DNA of 15,599 nucleotides from contig SKSH01000029.1 of NCBI GenBank assembly GCA_007118075.1, forward strand, positions 1-15,599. The letters are read 5' to 3'. Under the pieces are notes generated by a model. That model was not told the origin of the DNA. It searched no databases and was given only the letters and a program-made list of their open reading frames with translations. This DNA is from Halobacteriales archaeon. Its GTDB lineage: Archaea; Halobacteriota; Halobacteria; Halobacteriales; SKSH01. A program made the translations under genes and the position numbers. Positions 5,580 to 13,214 of the stretch are shown piece after piece (the stretch's first letter is position 1; each line of letters begins with the position of its first letter).

Positions 5580-7403
5580 TCAGTACGACCGAATGGTCGG
5601 CTCGTACGTTTTCTCTCCCTCAAGGAGCACTGGCTTGAACCAGAGTGATGGAGCGCCATCATCCCACGAAACGAAGGTGTGCTTGAGCCACTCGTCGTCG
5701 TCACGAGCCTGATGGCCGGCCCGCCAGTGAGCGCCACGGAACTCGGTTCGTGCGATCGCCCCCATGACGATCGTCTCAGCTACATCGAGGAGGTTCTGTG
5801 TCTCGATCGCCTGGATGAGATCGGTGTTGAAGGTCTTACCGGAGTCCTCGACGTACACATGCTGATACGCCTCTCGGGCTGATCGGATCTCTTTGAGTGC
5901 GATCTGTAACCCAGATAGCTCCCTGAAGACGTTCACGTGATCGGTCATGGCACGTTGGAGGGTCCGCCTGACCTCGGGATGGCGCACCCCGCCTTCACGG
6001 TCGAGGAGTTCATCGATGCGTGTCTGTTCAGCATCGATGGCTGCCTCGACCACATCGGTTCCGACGCCGCTATCGGTATACGCTGGTTCTGGATCTACGG
6101 CGCCGATCTCGGTCTCGAACGTTCCATCCCAGTCCTCAACCGCACCACGACGGCCGGTCACGATCTGTGGGTCACCCAGATCAACACCCGCTGCATGAAG
6201 TCCCGCTCGCCTTCCGAAGACGATCAGCTCTGGAAGTGCGTTGCCACCCAATCGGTTGGCACCATGGACACTCACGCAAGCACACTCACCTGCCGCGTAC
6301 AGGCCATCAATACAGGTCTGGCCGTGTTCGTTCGTCTCGATACCACCCATGATGTAGTGTTGACCGGGTTTGACCGGCATGGGTTCGGTCAGTCCATCGA
6401 CCCCTTCGAAGTCCTCAGCAAGATGGAGGATGTTTTCAAGACGGTCGAGGATTCGTTCGCGGCCGAGGTGACGCATGTCGAGGTAGACGTACTCATCCTC
6501 GAACCCACGCCCTTCGTTGATCTCGGTGAGTTCGGCTCGTGAGACGACGTCACGGCTTGCGAGCTCTCCGTCGGTGGTCGCATACCCGCGCTCGAACATG
6601 AAACGCTCACCCTCCGCGTTGTAGAGGATACCACCTTCCCCACGGACGCCTTCTGAGATGAGGACACCCGTCGAGGGAAGCGTTGTCGGATGGAACTGCA
6701 CGAACTCCATGTCCTCAAGGGGGACACCCGCACGATATGCCATCGCCTGCCCATCACCAGTGCAGGTCACCGCGTTGGTGGTGTGATCGTACACCTGCCC
6801 AGCCGGACCCGTCGCGAGGATGACCCCACGGGTCGCCTCAAACCCCCAGAGATCCCCCCGACGGACGTCGATCGCGACCACGCCATGGCAGGTTCGATCG
6901 GTTGGATCGGGTTCATCAGTCACCGCCAGCCTTGAGACGAAGAATTCGTCGTAGACCTGGATCCCACGCTTGACCACCTGTTCGTACATCGTGTGGAGCA
7001 TGTGGTGGCCGGTCTCGGCCCCTGCATAGGTCGTCCGGGGGAACGATAGCCCACCGAACGGTCGTTGTGAGACGGTCCCCTCCTCTTCGCGGGAAAAGGG
7101 CATCCCATAGTGTTCGAGTTCGATGACGTTCTCAGGGGCGTCCTTGGCGAGGACCTCGATCGCCGGTGCATCGGCGAGGAAATCCGATCCCTTCATCGTA
7201 TCCTTTGCGTGAAGCTCCCATGAATCGCCATCCCTCAATGCAGCGTTGATGCCACCTTCTGCAGCCCCCGTGTGGCTTCGCACCGGATGGAGCTTGGTCA
7301 CGATGGCCGTGTCGGCGCCAGCTTCATGGGCCGCGATAGCTGCCCTGAGTCCGGCACCGCCACCACCAACGACGATCACCTCATGTGATTGTAGTTGCAC
7401 CAT
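5580..7403 (-). CDS. sdhA: Succinate dehydrogenase flavoprotein subunit
   Basis: 607 residues from the ATG at 7403; open frame continues upstream inside sdhB but the family begins with this VIVVGGGGAGLRAA dinucleotide-binding segment (Gly-rich loop 13-18). It oxidises succinate to fumarate and passes electrons to SdhB on the cytoplasmic side of the membrane. His44 in SHTGAAEGG is the position that binds FAD covalently. HPT at 238-240 and Arg254 in SEGVRGEGG are substrate-site residues, and HYIMGGI (349-355) and HGANRLGGNAL (380-390) are conserved family signatures. It is last in a tight operon, its ATG five bases past the sdhB stop, and no gap or frameshift is visible. Fumarate reductase is homologous, but the oxygen-using haloarchaeal context and the sdhCDBA order favour succinate dehydrogenase. 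Confidence 0.97.
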   Translation of the reverse strand: MVQLQSHEVIVVGGGGAGLRAAIAAHEAGADTAIVTKLHPVRSHTGAAEGGINAALRDGDSWELHAKDTMKGSDFLADAPAIEVLAKDAPENVIELEHYGMPFSREEEGTVSQRPFGGLSFPRTTYAGAETGHHMLHTMYEQVVKRGIQVYDEFFVSRLAVTDEPDPTDRTCHGVVAIDVRRGDLWGFEATRGVILATGPAGQVYDHTTNAVTCTGDGQAMAYRAGVPLEDMEFVQFHPTTLPSTGVLISEGVRGEGGILYNAEGERFMFERGYATTDGELASRDVVSRAELTEINEGRGFEDEYVYLDMRHLGRERILDRLENILHLAEDFEGVDGLTEPMPVKPGQHYIMGGIETNEHGQTCIDGLYAAGECACVSVHGANRLGGNALPELIVFGRRAGLHAAGVDLGDPQIVTGRRGAVEDWDGTFETEIGAVDPEPAYTDSGVGTDVVEAAIDAEQTRIDELLDREGGVRHPEVRRTLQRAMTDHVNVFRELSGLQIALKEIRSAREAYQHVYVEDSGKTFNTDLIQAIETQNLLDVAETIVMGAIARTEFRGAHWRAGHQARDDDEWLKHTFVSWDDGAPSLWFKPVLLEGEKTYEPTIRSY

Positions 7404-7407
7404 GGTT

Positions 7408-8190
7408 TCAGAACAATGAAAGGTCGTACTTGGCCGCGAGTCGTTTGAGTTCCTGGATATGTTCGGTGTTCGGGATGTCCTTTGGGCACACCTCCGTGCA
7501 AGAGAACTGGGTCTGACACCGCCAGACGGCGTGATCATCGGTCATCTGCTCGAGTCGTTGTTTTCGACGTTCGTCGCCTTCACGCTCGTCGTTGATGAAC
7601 CGATATGCCTTCGTCAACGGGGCAGGGCCGAGGTATTCGTTGTCCCCTGCGGCGATGTTACACGAGGACGTACAGGCACCACACCAGATACAACGGGTAG
7701 CCATCTTGATTTTCTCCCGGTTCTCCGGTGACTGCAGTTGTTCCTCGAGTTCGTTCGAGGGGGGGTCGTCCGGGTCGAAGAACGGATCGACTGCGTGCAT
7801 CTGATCGTAGAAATGATCCATATCCACCACGAGGTCCTTAATTACATCCTGATGTGGTAGCGGGTCGATCTGAATCGGTTGCTTCAGATCCGAAACCTGA
7901 GTCGTACAACAGAGGCGTTGACGACCATTCACGAACATGGCGTCGCTTCCGCATATCCCCTGTCGACATGAGTGGCGAAATGTGAGCGTCCCGTCACCGT
8001 AATCGCGCGCATGTAACAGCGCATCAAGGACAGTCATTCCCTCCTCGAACGGGACCTCGAAGGTCTCATAGTATGGTTCAGCATCCTCGTCGTCTGGTTG
8101 GTATCGGAACACTTCGAGAACGACCGTATCTCGGTCGGTGTCAGTCTCACTCGATGCAGCTGCGTCTGGTTGCGTATCGTGCGTGCTCAT
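7408..8190 (-). CDS. sdhB: Succinate dehydrogenase iron-sulfur subunit
   Basis: 260 residues. It carries electrons from SdhA through three iron-sulfur clusters to the quinone site. The N-terminal 2Fe-2S site is CRQGICGSD with Cys75 and Cys80, then Asp83 and Cys94 or Cys95. Asp in place of the third Cys also occurs in E. coli SdhB, so it is not a defect. The 4Fe-4S site is CIWCGAC (167, 170, 173) with Cys177, and the 3Fe-4S set is Cys225, Cys231 and Cys235 in CQTQFSCTEVCP, with family prolines after it. The first 20 residues are an acidic, low-complexity tail common in halophilic proteins. Its ATG overlaps the sdhD stop (ATGA at 8190-8187), indicating translational coupling. Confidence 0.97.
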   Translation of the reverse strand: MSTHDTQPDAAASSETDTDRDTVVLEVFRYQPDDEDAEPYYETFEVPFEEGMTVLDALLHARDYGDGTLTFRHSCRQGICGSDAMFVNGRQRLCCTTQVSDLKQPIQIDPLPHQDVIKDLVVDMDHFYDQMHAVDPFFDPDDPPSNELEEQLQSPENREKIKMATRCIWCGACTSSCNIAAGDNEYLGPAPLTKAYRFINDEREGDERRKQRLEQMTDDHAVWRCQTQFSCTEVCPKDIPNTEHIQELKRLAAKYDLSLF

Positions 8191-8564
8191 GGTAGATCAA
8201 TCCCGGCCATCACGAGGGCGACACGGGTTCCCTGCAGGATGAGGCCCGCTCCAGCGATGATGAGAACCCATTTGAGGACTTGGTGTGGCCGGCCAGATAG
8301 CCCCTGATTGATGAGGGCGTTGTAGACCCCGTTTACGCCGTGGAACGTGGCGGTCACGAGGAACAACCACATCGTCGTGAAATAGAGGAGATTGCTCATC
8401 CGCGCCTGCGTACCGGCGAAATCTATCTCCCAGGCATGGTTGACGAAATGCAGCTGGAAGAAGTGAAACGCCAAGACGACGATGAGGAAGGCGGCAGTCA
8501 CTCGCTGCAGCAACCAGAGGGTCGAACCTCTGGTGAACGATGAGCGATAGGTCTCGGTCGACAT
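8187..8564 (-). CDS. sdhD: Succinate dehydrogenase membrane anchor subunit D
   Basis: 125 residues from the ATG at 8564; an upstream in-frame codon would overlap the sdhC stop. It has three membrane helices, at about residues 16-38, 59-84 and 96-118. His75 in TATFHGVNGVYNAL sits inside the second helix with the spacing of the conserved haem b ligand, and His34, His39 and His43 lie near the end of the first. With SdhC it anchors the catalytic subunits and forms the quinone site. It begins one base after the sdhC stop and ends overlapping sdhB. The C/D assignment rests on order and on resemblance to haloarchaeal anchors. Confidence 0.9.
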   Translation of the reverse strand: MSTETYRSSFTRGSTLWLLQRVTAAFLIVVLAFHFFQLHFVNHAWEIDFAGTQARMSNLLYFTTMWLFLVTATFHGVNGVYNALINQGLSGRPHQVLKWVLIIAGAGLILQGTRVALVMAGIDLP

Positions 8565-8565
8565 G

Positions 8566-8961
8566 TTAGACACCAACCTCCCCAAGGAACGTCGGAATCG
8601 ATGCGATCACGATGATCGCGGTGACCACCAACGAGACGTAGAAGCTGGCGGCCTGTTTGTCGAGGCCGATACCAAGATCGATCATGAGGAGCCGGACACC
8701 GTTGAGGATGTGAAAGACCGCTACCGCTAGCAGGCCGATCTCCATGATCCTGACGATGAACAGTGACTCGAGCCCCTGGATGGTCTCGGTGTAGGTCGCC
8801 CCACCATCGAGCACGGTCGACAAGACCGCGATGTGGGTGAAGAGGTACCCGATGAGGATCCATCCGGTGAACTTGTGCAATACCCATGCCCACATCCCGG
8901 GGCTGAACTCACGCCACCGACCATAATCCTCGACAATGCCGCGGTCGTACGACTGGCTCAT
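8566..8961 (-). CDS. sdhC: Succinate dehydrogenase cytochrome b556 subunit C
   Basis: 131 residues and first gene of the operon. It has three membrane helices at about residues 29-49, 66-94 and 106-126. The [16 protein letters not shown] stretch matches the family's (H/S)RxTG quinone-site signature, and His84 in [16 protein letters not shown] is the probable haem b ligand in helix two. It partners SdhD to carry haem and reduce the quinone (menaquinone in haloarchaea). The next gene starts one base after its stop. A TATA-like element about 31 nt upstream suggests leaderless expression of the whole operon. Confidence 0.92.
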   Translation of the reverse strand: MSQSYDRGIVEDYGRWREFSPGMWAWVLHKFTGWILIGYLFTHIAVLSTVLDGGATYTETIQGLESLFIVRIMEIGLLAVAVFHILNGVRLLMIDLGIGLDKQAASFYVSLVVTAIIVIASIPTFLGEVGV

Positions 8962-8988
8962 GTACCAGGTCGACGGTCAAACCGCCGT

Positions 8989-8996
8989 GGGTAAAG
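8989..8996 (-). promoter_or_regulatory. Putative TATA-like element of the sdhCDBA operon
   Basis: On the minus strand CTTTACCC lies about 31 nt before the sdhC ATG. It is the most AT-rich candidate at leaderless distance but a weak match to the archaeal TATA consensus. An alternative is the TATATA run near 9045-9055, which reads in both directions but would give a leader of roughly 60 nt. Confidence 0.3.
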
Positions 8997-9045
8997 TCGT
9001 TTCTACCTTGCGGTCACAGTTGGCCCTTGGTCGAGATGACGGCCG

Positions 9046-9055
9046 AATATATAGG
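9046..9055 (+). promoter_or_regulatory. Putative TATA box of the MFS transporter gene
   Basis: AATATATAGG is a strong archaeal TATA match. Transcription would start near 9075-9080, giving a leader of about 60 nt. No clear Shine-Dalgarno sequence precedes the ATG at 9136. The next feature, an inverted repeat, falls between this box and the predicted start site. Confidence 0.55.
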
Positions 9056-9061
9056 CTTATA

Positions 9062-9077
9062 CTGACTGGTCAGTCAG
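9062..9077. promoter_or_regulatory. 16-bp inverted repeat, candidate TetR-type operator
   Basis: CTGACTG, a central GT and CAGTCAG are perfect 7-bp inverted arms. The site begins 7 bp after the putative TATA box and ends around the expected transcription start, the classic position for a repressor that blocks polymerase. Size, symmetry and the GACTGGTCAGTC-like core resemble operators of TetR-family repressors that control MFS efflux genes. No TetR gene is in the window, so the regulator must be encoded elsewhere if this is correct. Confidence 0.6.
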
Positions 9078-9135
9078 GAATAGATGATGGTGGACGGTAC
9101 CGCCTGTAACACCCCGTCCAAATCCGTCGTGTACA

Positions 9136-10380
9136 ATGGGAACCGAAGGAACCGAACAACAAGCAAACCCAGTCGACCGACCATTTCTGGTGATCGGATC
9201 AGTCATCGCGAGTACCTTCTTCGTCGGGTTCGGTGGCGGGGTGATCTTCCCGATCCTCCCCAACCTCGGGGCTGTTCTCGGGATTACCCCGTTCATGGTC
9301 GGCCTCATCCTCAGTGCTAACCGATTCTCACGGTTGTTCGCCAATGCCCCCGTTGGGATCCTCGTCGACCGAATTGGGACCCGTAACCCGTTCGTTCTCG
9401 GACTCGTTGTCCAGGCGGTCGCGACGCTCGGGTATGTTGCTGCGATGCTATCGGACTTTCCCGCGGCTTGGTTCCTCGGTTCTCGAATTGTGTGGGGACT
9501 CGGGAGTGCGGCTGTCTTCGCCACGGCATTCACCATTGCTGCAGATGTCTCTCCAGCGAAGTCTCGGGGGAGCAGCATGGGTCTCATCCGCGGTGGGGTC
9601 ATCTTCGGCTTTCCCAGTGGGTTGGTCTTAGGTGGTGTCGTGAGCGAGCTTGCCGGCGTGATCGAGGCGTTCATGCTGGCCGCATCCTTCGCCGTCTTCG
9701 CCAGCATCCTCGCGTTCTTGACGGTCCCTGAGACACATGTCCACGAGAAGGTACGAAGATCGGTCAAGCCGTGGGATATCGACAAGAGCGTCACCACCGT
9801 GACCATCGGATTGGTGAACTTCAGTATCCTCTTCGGCTATGTTGGTGCCTTGTTTGCGACCCTCGTCTTGTTCCTCAATGAGACCGGGATCCGCATCCTT
9901 GGATTCGACGCCCAAGGTTCGTCCGGGATATTCATGGGTATCACCGTGATTTCTGCCGCGATGTTCATGTTCATCGGCGGATATATCAGCGACCGCGGCG
10001 GTTCGCGCATGCCTGCATTACTGGCATTCATCGGGATCTCATTCTTCGGATTCATCCTGCTCGTGTTCGCAGACTCTCTACTGACACTCGCCCTGGCGTG
10101 TATCTTTATCGGCATTGGACAGGGAGGCACAAGTGGACCACTCCTCGCACTGCTCGCTGATCTCACACCGAATGAACGGATGGGCCGAGCGACCGGGACC
10201 AACAACGTCCTCGGTGACGTCGGGGGCGGACTTGGCCCACTCATATCGCTCCCGATCATCGATGTCATCGGATTTGCCCCGGTCTATGCAGCGTGTGCGC
10301 TCCTCCCGCTGATCGCTGGTGGCATACTCATTATCGGAGTCCACCATGAGACCGGCGAACTGCTCCCGATCACCTACTGA
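9136..10380 (+). CDS. Major facilitator superfamily transporter (drug-efflux-like)
   Basis: 414 residues, almost entirely hydrophobic helices and loops consistent with 12 membrane segments in two halves. The first starts near residue 17, and a charged central loop lies at about 193-210 (ETHVHEKVRRSVKPWDIDKS). MFS motif A is present between helices 2 and 3 (GILVDRIGTRNPFVLG, about 74-89), and a second-half copy appears as GGYISDRGGSRMPALL. The length and motif A fit DHA1-type proton antiporters that export drugs or metabolites. The substrate cannot be read. The promoter carries a perfect inverted repeat, suggesting induction by a ligand-responsive repressor, as is typical of efflux pumps. The start at 9136 is the first in-frame start after a stop at 9085-9087. 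It converges on the glycosylase gene with two bases between stop codons. Confidence 0.92.
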   Translation: MGTEGTEQQANPVDRPFLVIGSVIASTFFVGFGGGVIFPILPNLGAVLGITPFMVGLILSANRFSRLFANAPVGILVDRIGTRNPFVLGLVVQAVATLGYVAAMLSDFPAAWFLGSRIVWGLGSAAVFATAFTIAADVSPAKSRGSSMGLIRGGVIFGFPSGLVLGGVVSELAGVIEAFMLAASFAVFASILAFLTVPETHVHEKVRRSVKPWDIDKSVTTVTIGLVNFSILFGYVGALFATLVLFLNETGIRILGFDAQGSSGIFMGITVISAAMFMFIGGYISDRGGSRMPALLAFIGISFFGFILLVFADSLLTLALACIFIGIGQGGTSGPLLALLADLTPNERMGRATGTNNVLGDVGGGLGPLISLPIIDVIGFAPVYAACALLPLIAGGILIIGVHHETGELLPITY

Positions 10381-10382
10381 AC

Positions 10383-10991
10383 TCAGTCGATGCTCTCCCA
10401 GAGATACAGCGAACCATACGATCGGTACGGCCGCCAATTTTCGGCCCGTGTAATCATCTCCTCGCGCGTGAGATCGGGATCGATCTGGTGCTCCATCGCG
10501 CGCCTGATGCCGAGATCTTCGACCGGGAATACATCAGTCCTACCAAGGCAGAATATCAAGAACATCTTCGCAGTCCACGGGCCGACACCATGAATGTCAG
10601 TCAACTCCTCGATGACCGCCTCGTCATCCATGTCAACGAACGTCTCCCGCTCATAGCTGCGCTCGATGAAGGTATCTGCAATGTCGACCACGTAATCGGC
10701 TTTCTGACCGGAGAGACCCGCCGAAAGCAGTGTTTCCCGATCACTCGATCTGATCCCATCTGGCGTGAGCTCAACGCTGGCCTTGAGCCGTTCGAGAATT
10801 GCATCACCTGCGGCCAGTGAGACCTGCTGATGAGTAATCGATCGAATCAATCGACCAAACGGATCTTGTGCCGGTTCCAACGTGATCGGTCCGTACCGTT
10901 CGATGAGTGCATCGAGAACCGGATCTCGTCGAAGCACCGCAGCAACCCGATCATCCATACTGTGATCGATTGGTGACGGACCATCATACAC
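10383..10991 (-). CDS. DNA-3-methyladenine glycosylase, AlkA/HhH-GPD type
   Basis: 202 residues from a GTG at 10991, or 191 from an in-frame ATG at 10958; the start is uncertain. It is a base-excision repair enzyme that removes alkylated purines. The family signatures are in order: SITHQQVSLAAG (about 51-62), a helix-hairpin-helix (LTDIHGVGPWTAKMFLIFCLG, roughly 130-150), the catalytic Asp159 in FPVEDLGIRRA, and the C-terminal WRPYRSYGSLYLW (186-198). There is no C-terminal cysteine cluster, so it is not an endonuclease III or MutY type. It lacks the N-terminal domain of E. coli AlkA and is the shorter archaeal and yeast Mag1-like form. It lies 27 bp after the alpha/beta hydrolase stop on the same strand and may be co-transcribed, though no functional link to acyl-CoA metabolism is evident. 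Confidence 0.92.
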   Translation of the reverse strand: MYDGPSPIDHSMDDRVAAVLRRDPVLDALIERYGPITLEPAQDPFGRLIRSITHQQVSLAAGDAILERLKASVELTPDGIRSSDRETLLSAGLSGQKADYVVDIADTFIERSYERETFVDMDDEAVIEELTDIHGVGPWTAKMFLIFCLGRTDVFPVEDLGIRRAMEHQIDPDLTREEMITRAENWRPYRSYGSLYLWESID

Positions 10992-11018
10992 CCTTCGAGA
11001 GAGGTCTCAAGGCGTGTA

Positions 11019-11936
11019 TTACGTAGTGTCGTCCTCGAGGAATGTCCGAAGGTAACGTCGTACCTTCTCGATTGCTTGAGGGCTTGGGATATGTCGCTCA
11101 CCACGGAGATGCATCACAACCTCCAGGTTGGTGAGTACATCGCGTGCCCGTGGAATGACCGTCTCCGGCGGGAATAAGACGTCCTCACTGGCAGCAGCAA
11201 CGAGTGTCGATGCCTCGAAGTCGGCCAGCTCCGCTGCTGTCGCCGCGGGTGGCAATCGCCGTTCAATCTTGACACCGTCTAAGACTGCGCTGATGGCATC
11301 GATCACTGCAGGATCGACCACATCGACCGGCTCGGTGAACAGCGGTTGAATCGCCGCTTCAAGATGTTCTCGAGAGGGGATAACCCGGTGTCGGAGTGTC
11401 GGCCACAGGAGCTCTCGTGCCATGGGGATGAATGGGCCAGTGCCGAGTCCAGCAGGAACAATCAAGGCCGCCCGTTCGATACGCTCGGGGTGGTATGTTG
11501 CAGTTCTAAGCAGGATACCAGCGCCATAGGAGACACCGACCATCGGTGCGCGCTCGAGTGCAAGTTCATCCAAGACCGCGGTGATCCAGTCTGCGAACTC
11601 CGCCTCGTTCGGATCGAGCCGACGCTGTGAGGAAAAACCTGGTTGCCCTGGAGTATCCGGTGCGAGCAGCTGATATCGATCAGCGAGCGGGAGGAACCAC
11701 CGGAAGGTGATCGGGTTGATCGAGTTACCGCCGTGGAAGATGACCAACGGTGGAGCATCCGTATCCCCAGCGGTCAACATGTGCGTCACACCGGTTGGTG
11801 TCTCTACCCACCGTCTCGACACCGAAGCACCTAGCTCGTCGACCATGCGCCGGTACTGCTGCTTGATCCGCCGTTCGGCCTCCTCGCTCCGATAGATTGT
11901 CGGTGACCGGTCGTCACGGGGAGGAGTTCGAAACAT
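11019..11936 (-). CDS. Alpha/beta hydrolase
   Basis: 305 residues from the ATG at 11936; a TTG codon lies immediately before it. The fold is clear: an oxyanion-hole HGG (68-70) after a strand (PPLVIF), the nucleophile elbow GVSYGAG with Ser136, an acid residue at Asp252 (AASEDVLFPP) and His282 in GERHIPSP. The insertion between about 165 and 235 is the cap domain. Members include esterases, lipases, thioesterases and C-C hydrolases; the sequence does not tell which. It begins 12 bp after the acyl-CoA dehydrogenase stop, so co-transcription is likely and an ester or thioester substrate tied to fatty-acid use is plausible. That link is inferred from position only. The first 45 residues are charged and precede the core, with no signal peptide, so it is probably cytoplasmic. 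Confidence 0.9.
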   Translation of the reverse strand: MFRTPPRDDRSPTIYRSEEAERRIKQQYRRMVDELGASVSRRWVETPTGVTHMLTAGDTDAPPLVIFHGGNSINPITFRWFLPLADRYQLLAPDTPGQPGFSSQRRLDPNEAEFADWITAVLDELALERAPMVGVSYGAGILLRTATYHPERIERAALIVPAGLGTGPFIPMARELLWPTLRHRVIPSREHLEAAIQPLFTEPVDVVDPAVIDAISAVLDGVKIERRLPPAATAAELADFEASTLVAAASEDVLFPPETVIPRARDVLTNLEVVMHLRGERHIPSPQAIEKVRRYLRTFLEDDTT

Positions 11937-11948
11937 CAATCGAGCGAT

Positions 11949-13106
11949 CTAGACGAAGCCTTTACCGAGCATCTCACGGGCGATGATGTTCTTTTGAATC
12001 TGTGAAGTGCCCTCGTAGATCTCGGTGATCTTCGCATCACGGTAGAACCGTTCGACATCGAAGTCGTTGACATACCCAGCTCCACCGTGGATCTGAACCG
12101 CGTCGTCGGCGACCTCGACCGCCACCCGAGAGGCGAAGGCTTTCGCCATCGATGCAAGTGCGGTCAGCTGTTGGTCTCGATCCTCGACGGCCCATGCCGA
12201 CTTGTAAGTCAGCATCCTGGCAGCCTCAGTCTTCATCCGCATCTCCGCAAGGGTATGTTGGATTGCCTGGAACTCGGATATGGGGCGGCCGAACTGCTCG
12301 CGTTCTTTGGCGTACTCAAGCGCACGATCGGTGGCACCCTTCGCGATACCTACTGCTTGCGCGGCGACCATCGTACGCGTATCGTCGAAGAACTGCATCA
12401 TCTGAAGGAAGCCGGCACCCTCAGTGCCGATCAGATTTTCCTCGGGTACCCGCACATCATCGAGGATCAACTCAGCCGTATCACTCGCCCGGATACCGAG
12501 CTTTCCGGTGATCTTGTCGGCGGTGAAGCCTTCGCGATCTGATTCCACGAGAATCTGAGAAAAACCGCTGTACCGGTCTCCAGCATCGGGATCCGTCTTA
12601 CACATCACAACGAAGAAGTCACCAACACTTCCGTTGGTGATCCACATCTTGTTGCCGTTGATGACCCATTCGTCACCATCACGCTCTGCCGTCGTCGAGA
12701 CGGCTGAGACATCAGAACCAACATCGGGTTCGGAGACGGCAGTCCCCATGACGGCATCACCGACCGCCACCGGTTCGAGGTAGCTTTTTTTCTGTTCATC
12801 GGTCCCGAACGCCATGATCGCATCAGCACCGAAGGCTGCGGAGGTGATGCTCAGCGCAATCCCTGGATCGAACGAGAACAGCTCCTCGATGACGATGGCG
12901 ACATCGAGGACCGAGTAACCCGCACCACCGTACTCGATCGGGATGTGGGCCCCGGTGAGGCCCATCTCGGCGGCTTTATCCATGATCTCCTGTGGGTACT
13001 CCTCTGCGACGTCGTAGTCGGTCGCGACCGGTTCGATCTCGTTCTCGGCGAATCGACGTACCTCATCTCTGAGTGCGACCTGTTCATCTGACAGAGCGAA
13101 GTCCAT
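11949..13106 (-). CDS. Acyl-CoA dehydrogenase
   Basis: 385 residues, standard for the family. It catalyses the first beta-oxidation step, FAD-dependent formation of trans-2-enoyl-CoA, passing electrons to ETF. The N-terminal helical domain starts at MDFALSDEQ. The middle domain carries AVSEPDVGSD (123-132) and MWITNGS, which bind FAD and substrate. The C-terminal domain holds QFGRPISEFQAIQ (271-283), QIHGGAGYVND (338-348) and the catalytic base Glu365 in ITEIYEGTSQIQ. That Glu position is typical of short- and medium-chain and glutaryl-type enzymes; chain length cannot be assigned. It heads a minus-strand operon with the hydrolase and diverges from the HAD-ECH fusion across 108 bp, so both can share regulation. 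No ETF genes are in the window. Confidence 0.95.
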   Translation of the reverse strand: MDFALSDEQVALRDEVRRFAENEIEPVATDYDVAEEYPQEIMDKAAEMGLTGAHIPIEYGGAGYSVLDVAIVIEELFSFDPGIALSITSAAFGADAIMAFGTDEQKKSYLEPVAVGDAVMGTAVSEPDVGSDVSAVSTTAERDGDEWVINGNKMWITNGSVGDFFVVMCKTDPDAGDRYSGFSQILVESDREGFTADKITGKLGIRASDTAELILDDVRVPEENLIGTEGAGFLQMMQFFDDTRTMVAAQAVGIAKGATDRALEYAKEREQFGRPISEFQAIQHTLAEMRMKTEAARMLTYKSAWAVEDRDQQLTALASMAKAFASRVAVEVADDAVQIHGGAGYVNDFDVERFYRDAKITEIYEGTSQIQKNIIAREMLGKGFV

Positions 13107-13131
13107 AGCAGATGGTTATCTTGGGCCGGCC

Positions 13132-13150
13132 TTAGGCTTTGTTAGGTTTG
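13132..13150. repeat. Tandem direct repeat in the acyl-CoA dehydrogenase/HAD-ECH promoter region
   Basis: TTAGGCTTTG is followed directly by TTAGGTTTG, two near-identical 9-10 bp units. They overlap the distance where a TATA/BRE element for the acyl-CoA dehydrogenase would lie (about 26-44 bp before its ATG at 13106). The neighbouring GGCCGGCC (13124-13131) is a self-complementary 8-mer. Position between two divergent beta-oxidation genes makes a regulator site possible, but chance is not excluded. Confidence 0.3.
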
Positions 13151-13184
13151 ACCACGGCGGCCCGTTCTCGGTGAAACAACAACG

Positions 13185-13193
13185 TTCAAAGTT
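13185..13193 (+). promoter_or_regulatory. Putative TATA-like element of the HAD-ECH fusion gene
   Basis: TTCAAAGTT lies about 22-30 nt before the ATG at 13215, the distance for a leaderless transcript. The match to consensus is moderate. The GAGGT directly abutting the ATG is too close to work as a Shine-Dalgarno sequence. Confidence 0.35.
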
Positions 13194-13214
13194 CTGCTGT
13201 GTGGATATCGAGGT

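Noticed and set aside
5937..6542. 201-residue plus-strand open frame inside sdhA
   Set aside because: Complementary to conserved SdhA codons, with no motif, start signal or neighbour context.
7404..7538. N-terminal extension of SdhA to 7538
   Set aside because: It lies inside the sdhB coding sequence, is Ser/Arg-rich and lacks family similarity; the dinucleotide-binding segment begins right after the ATG at 7403.
8972..8989. Inverted repeat GACGGTCAAACCGCCG upstream of sdhC as an operator
   Set aside because: Only 4-bp arms (CGGT/ACCG) pair, which is expected by chance in this composition.
9084..9138. ATGATG upstream and out of frame with the MFS start as a regulatory upstream ORF
   Set aside because: The frame continues well into the transporter gene and encodes nothing recognisable; no evidence that it is translated.
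9057..9806. 249-residue open frame on the minus strand opposite the MFS transporter
   Set aside because: It is antisense to a clear transporter, rich in Thr, Pro, Arg and Asn with no recognisable domain; typical shadow frame of GC-rich archaeal genes.
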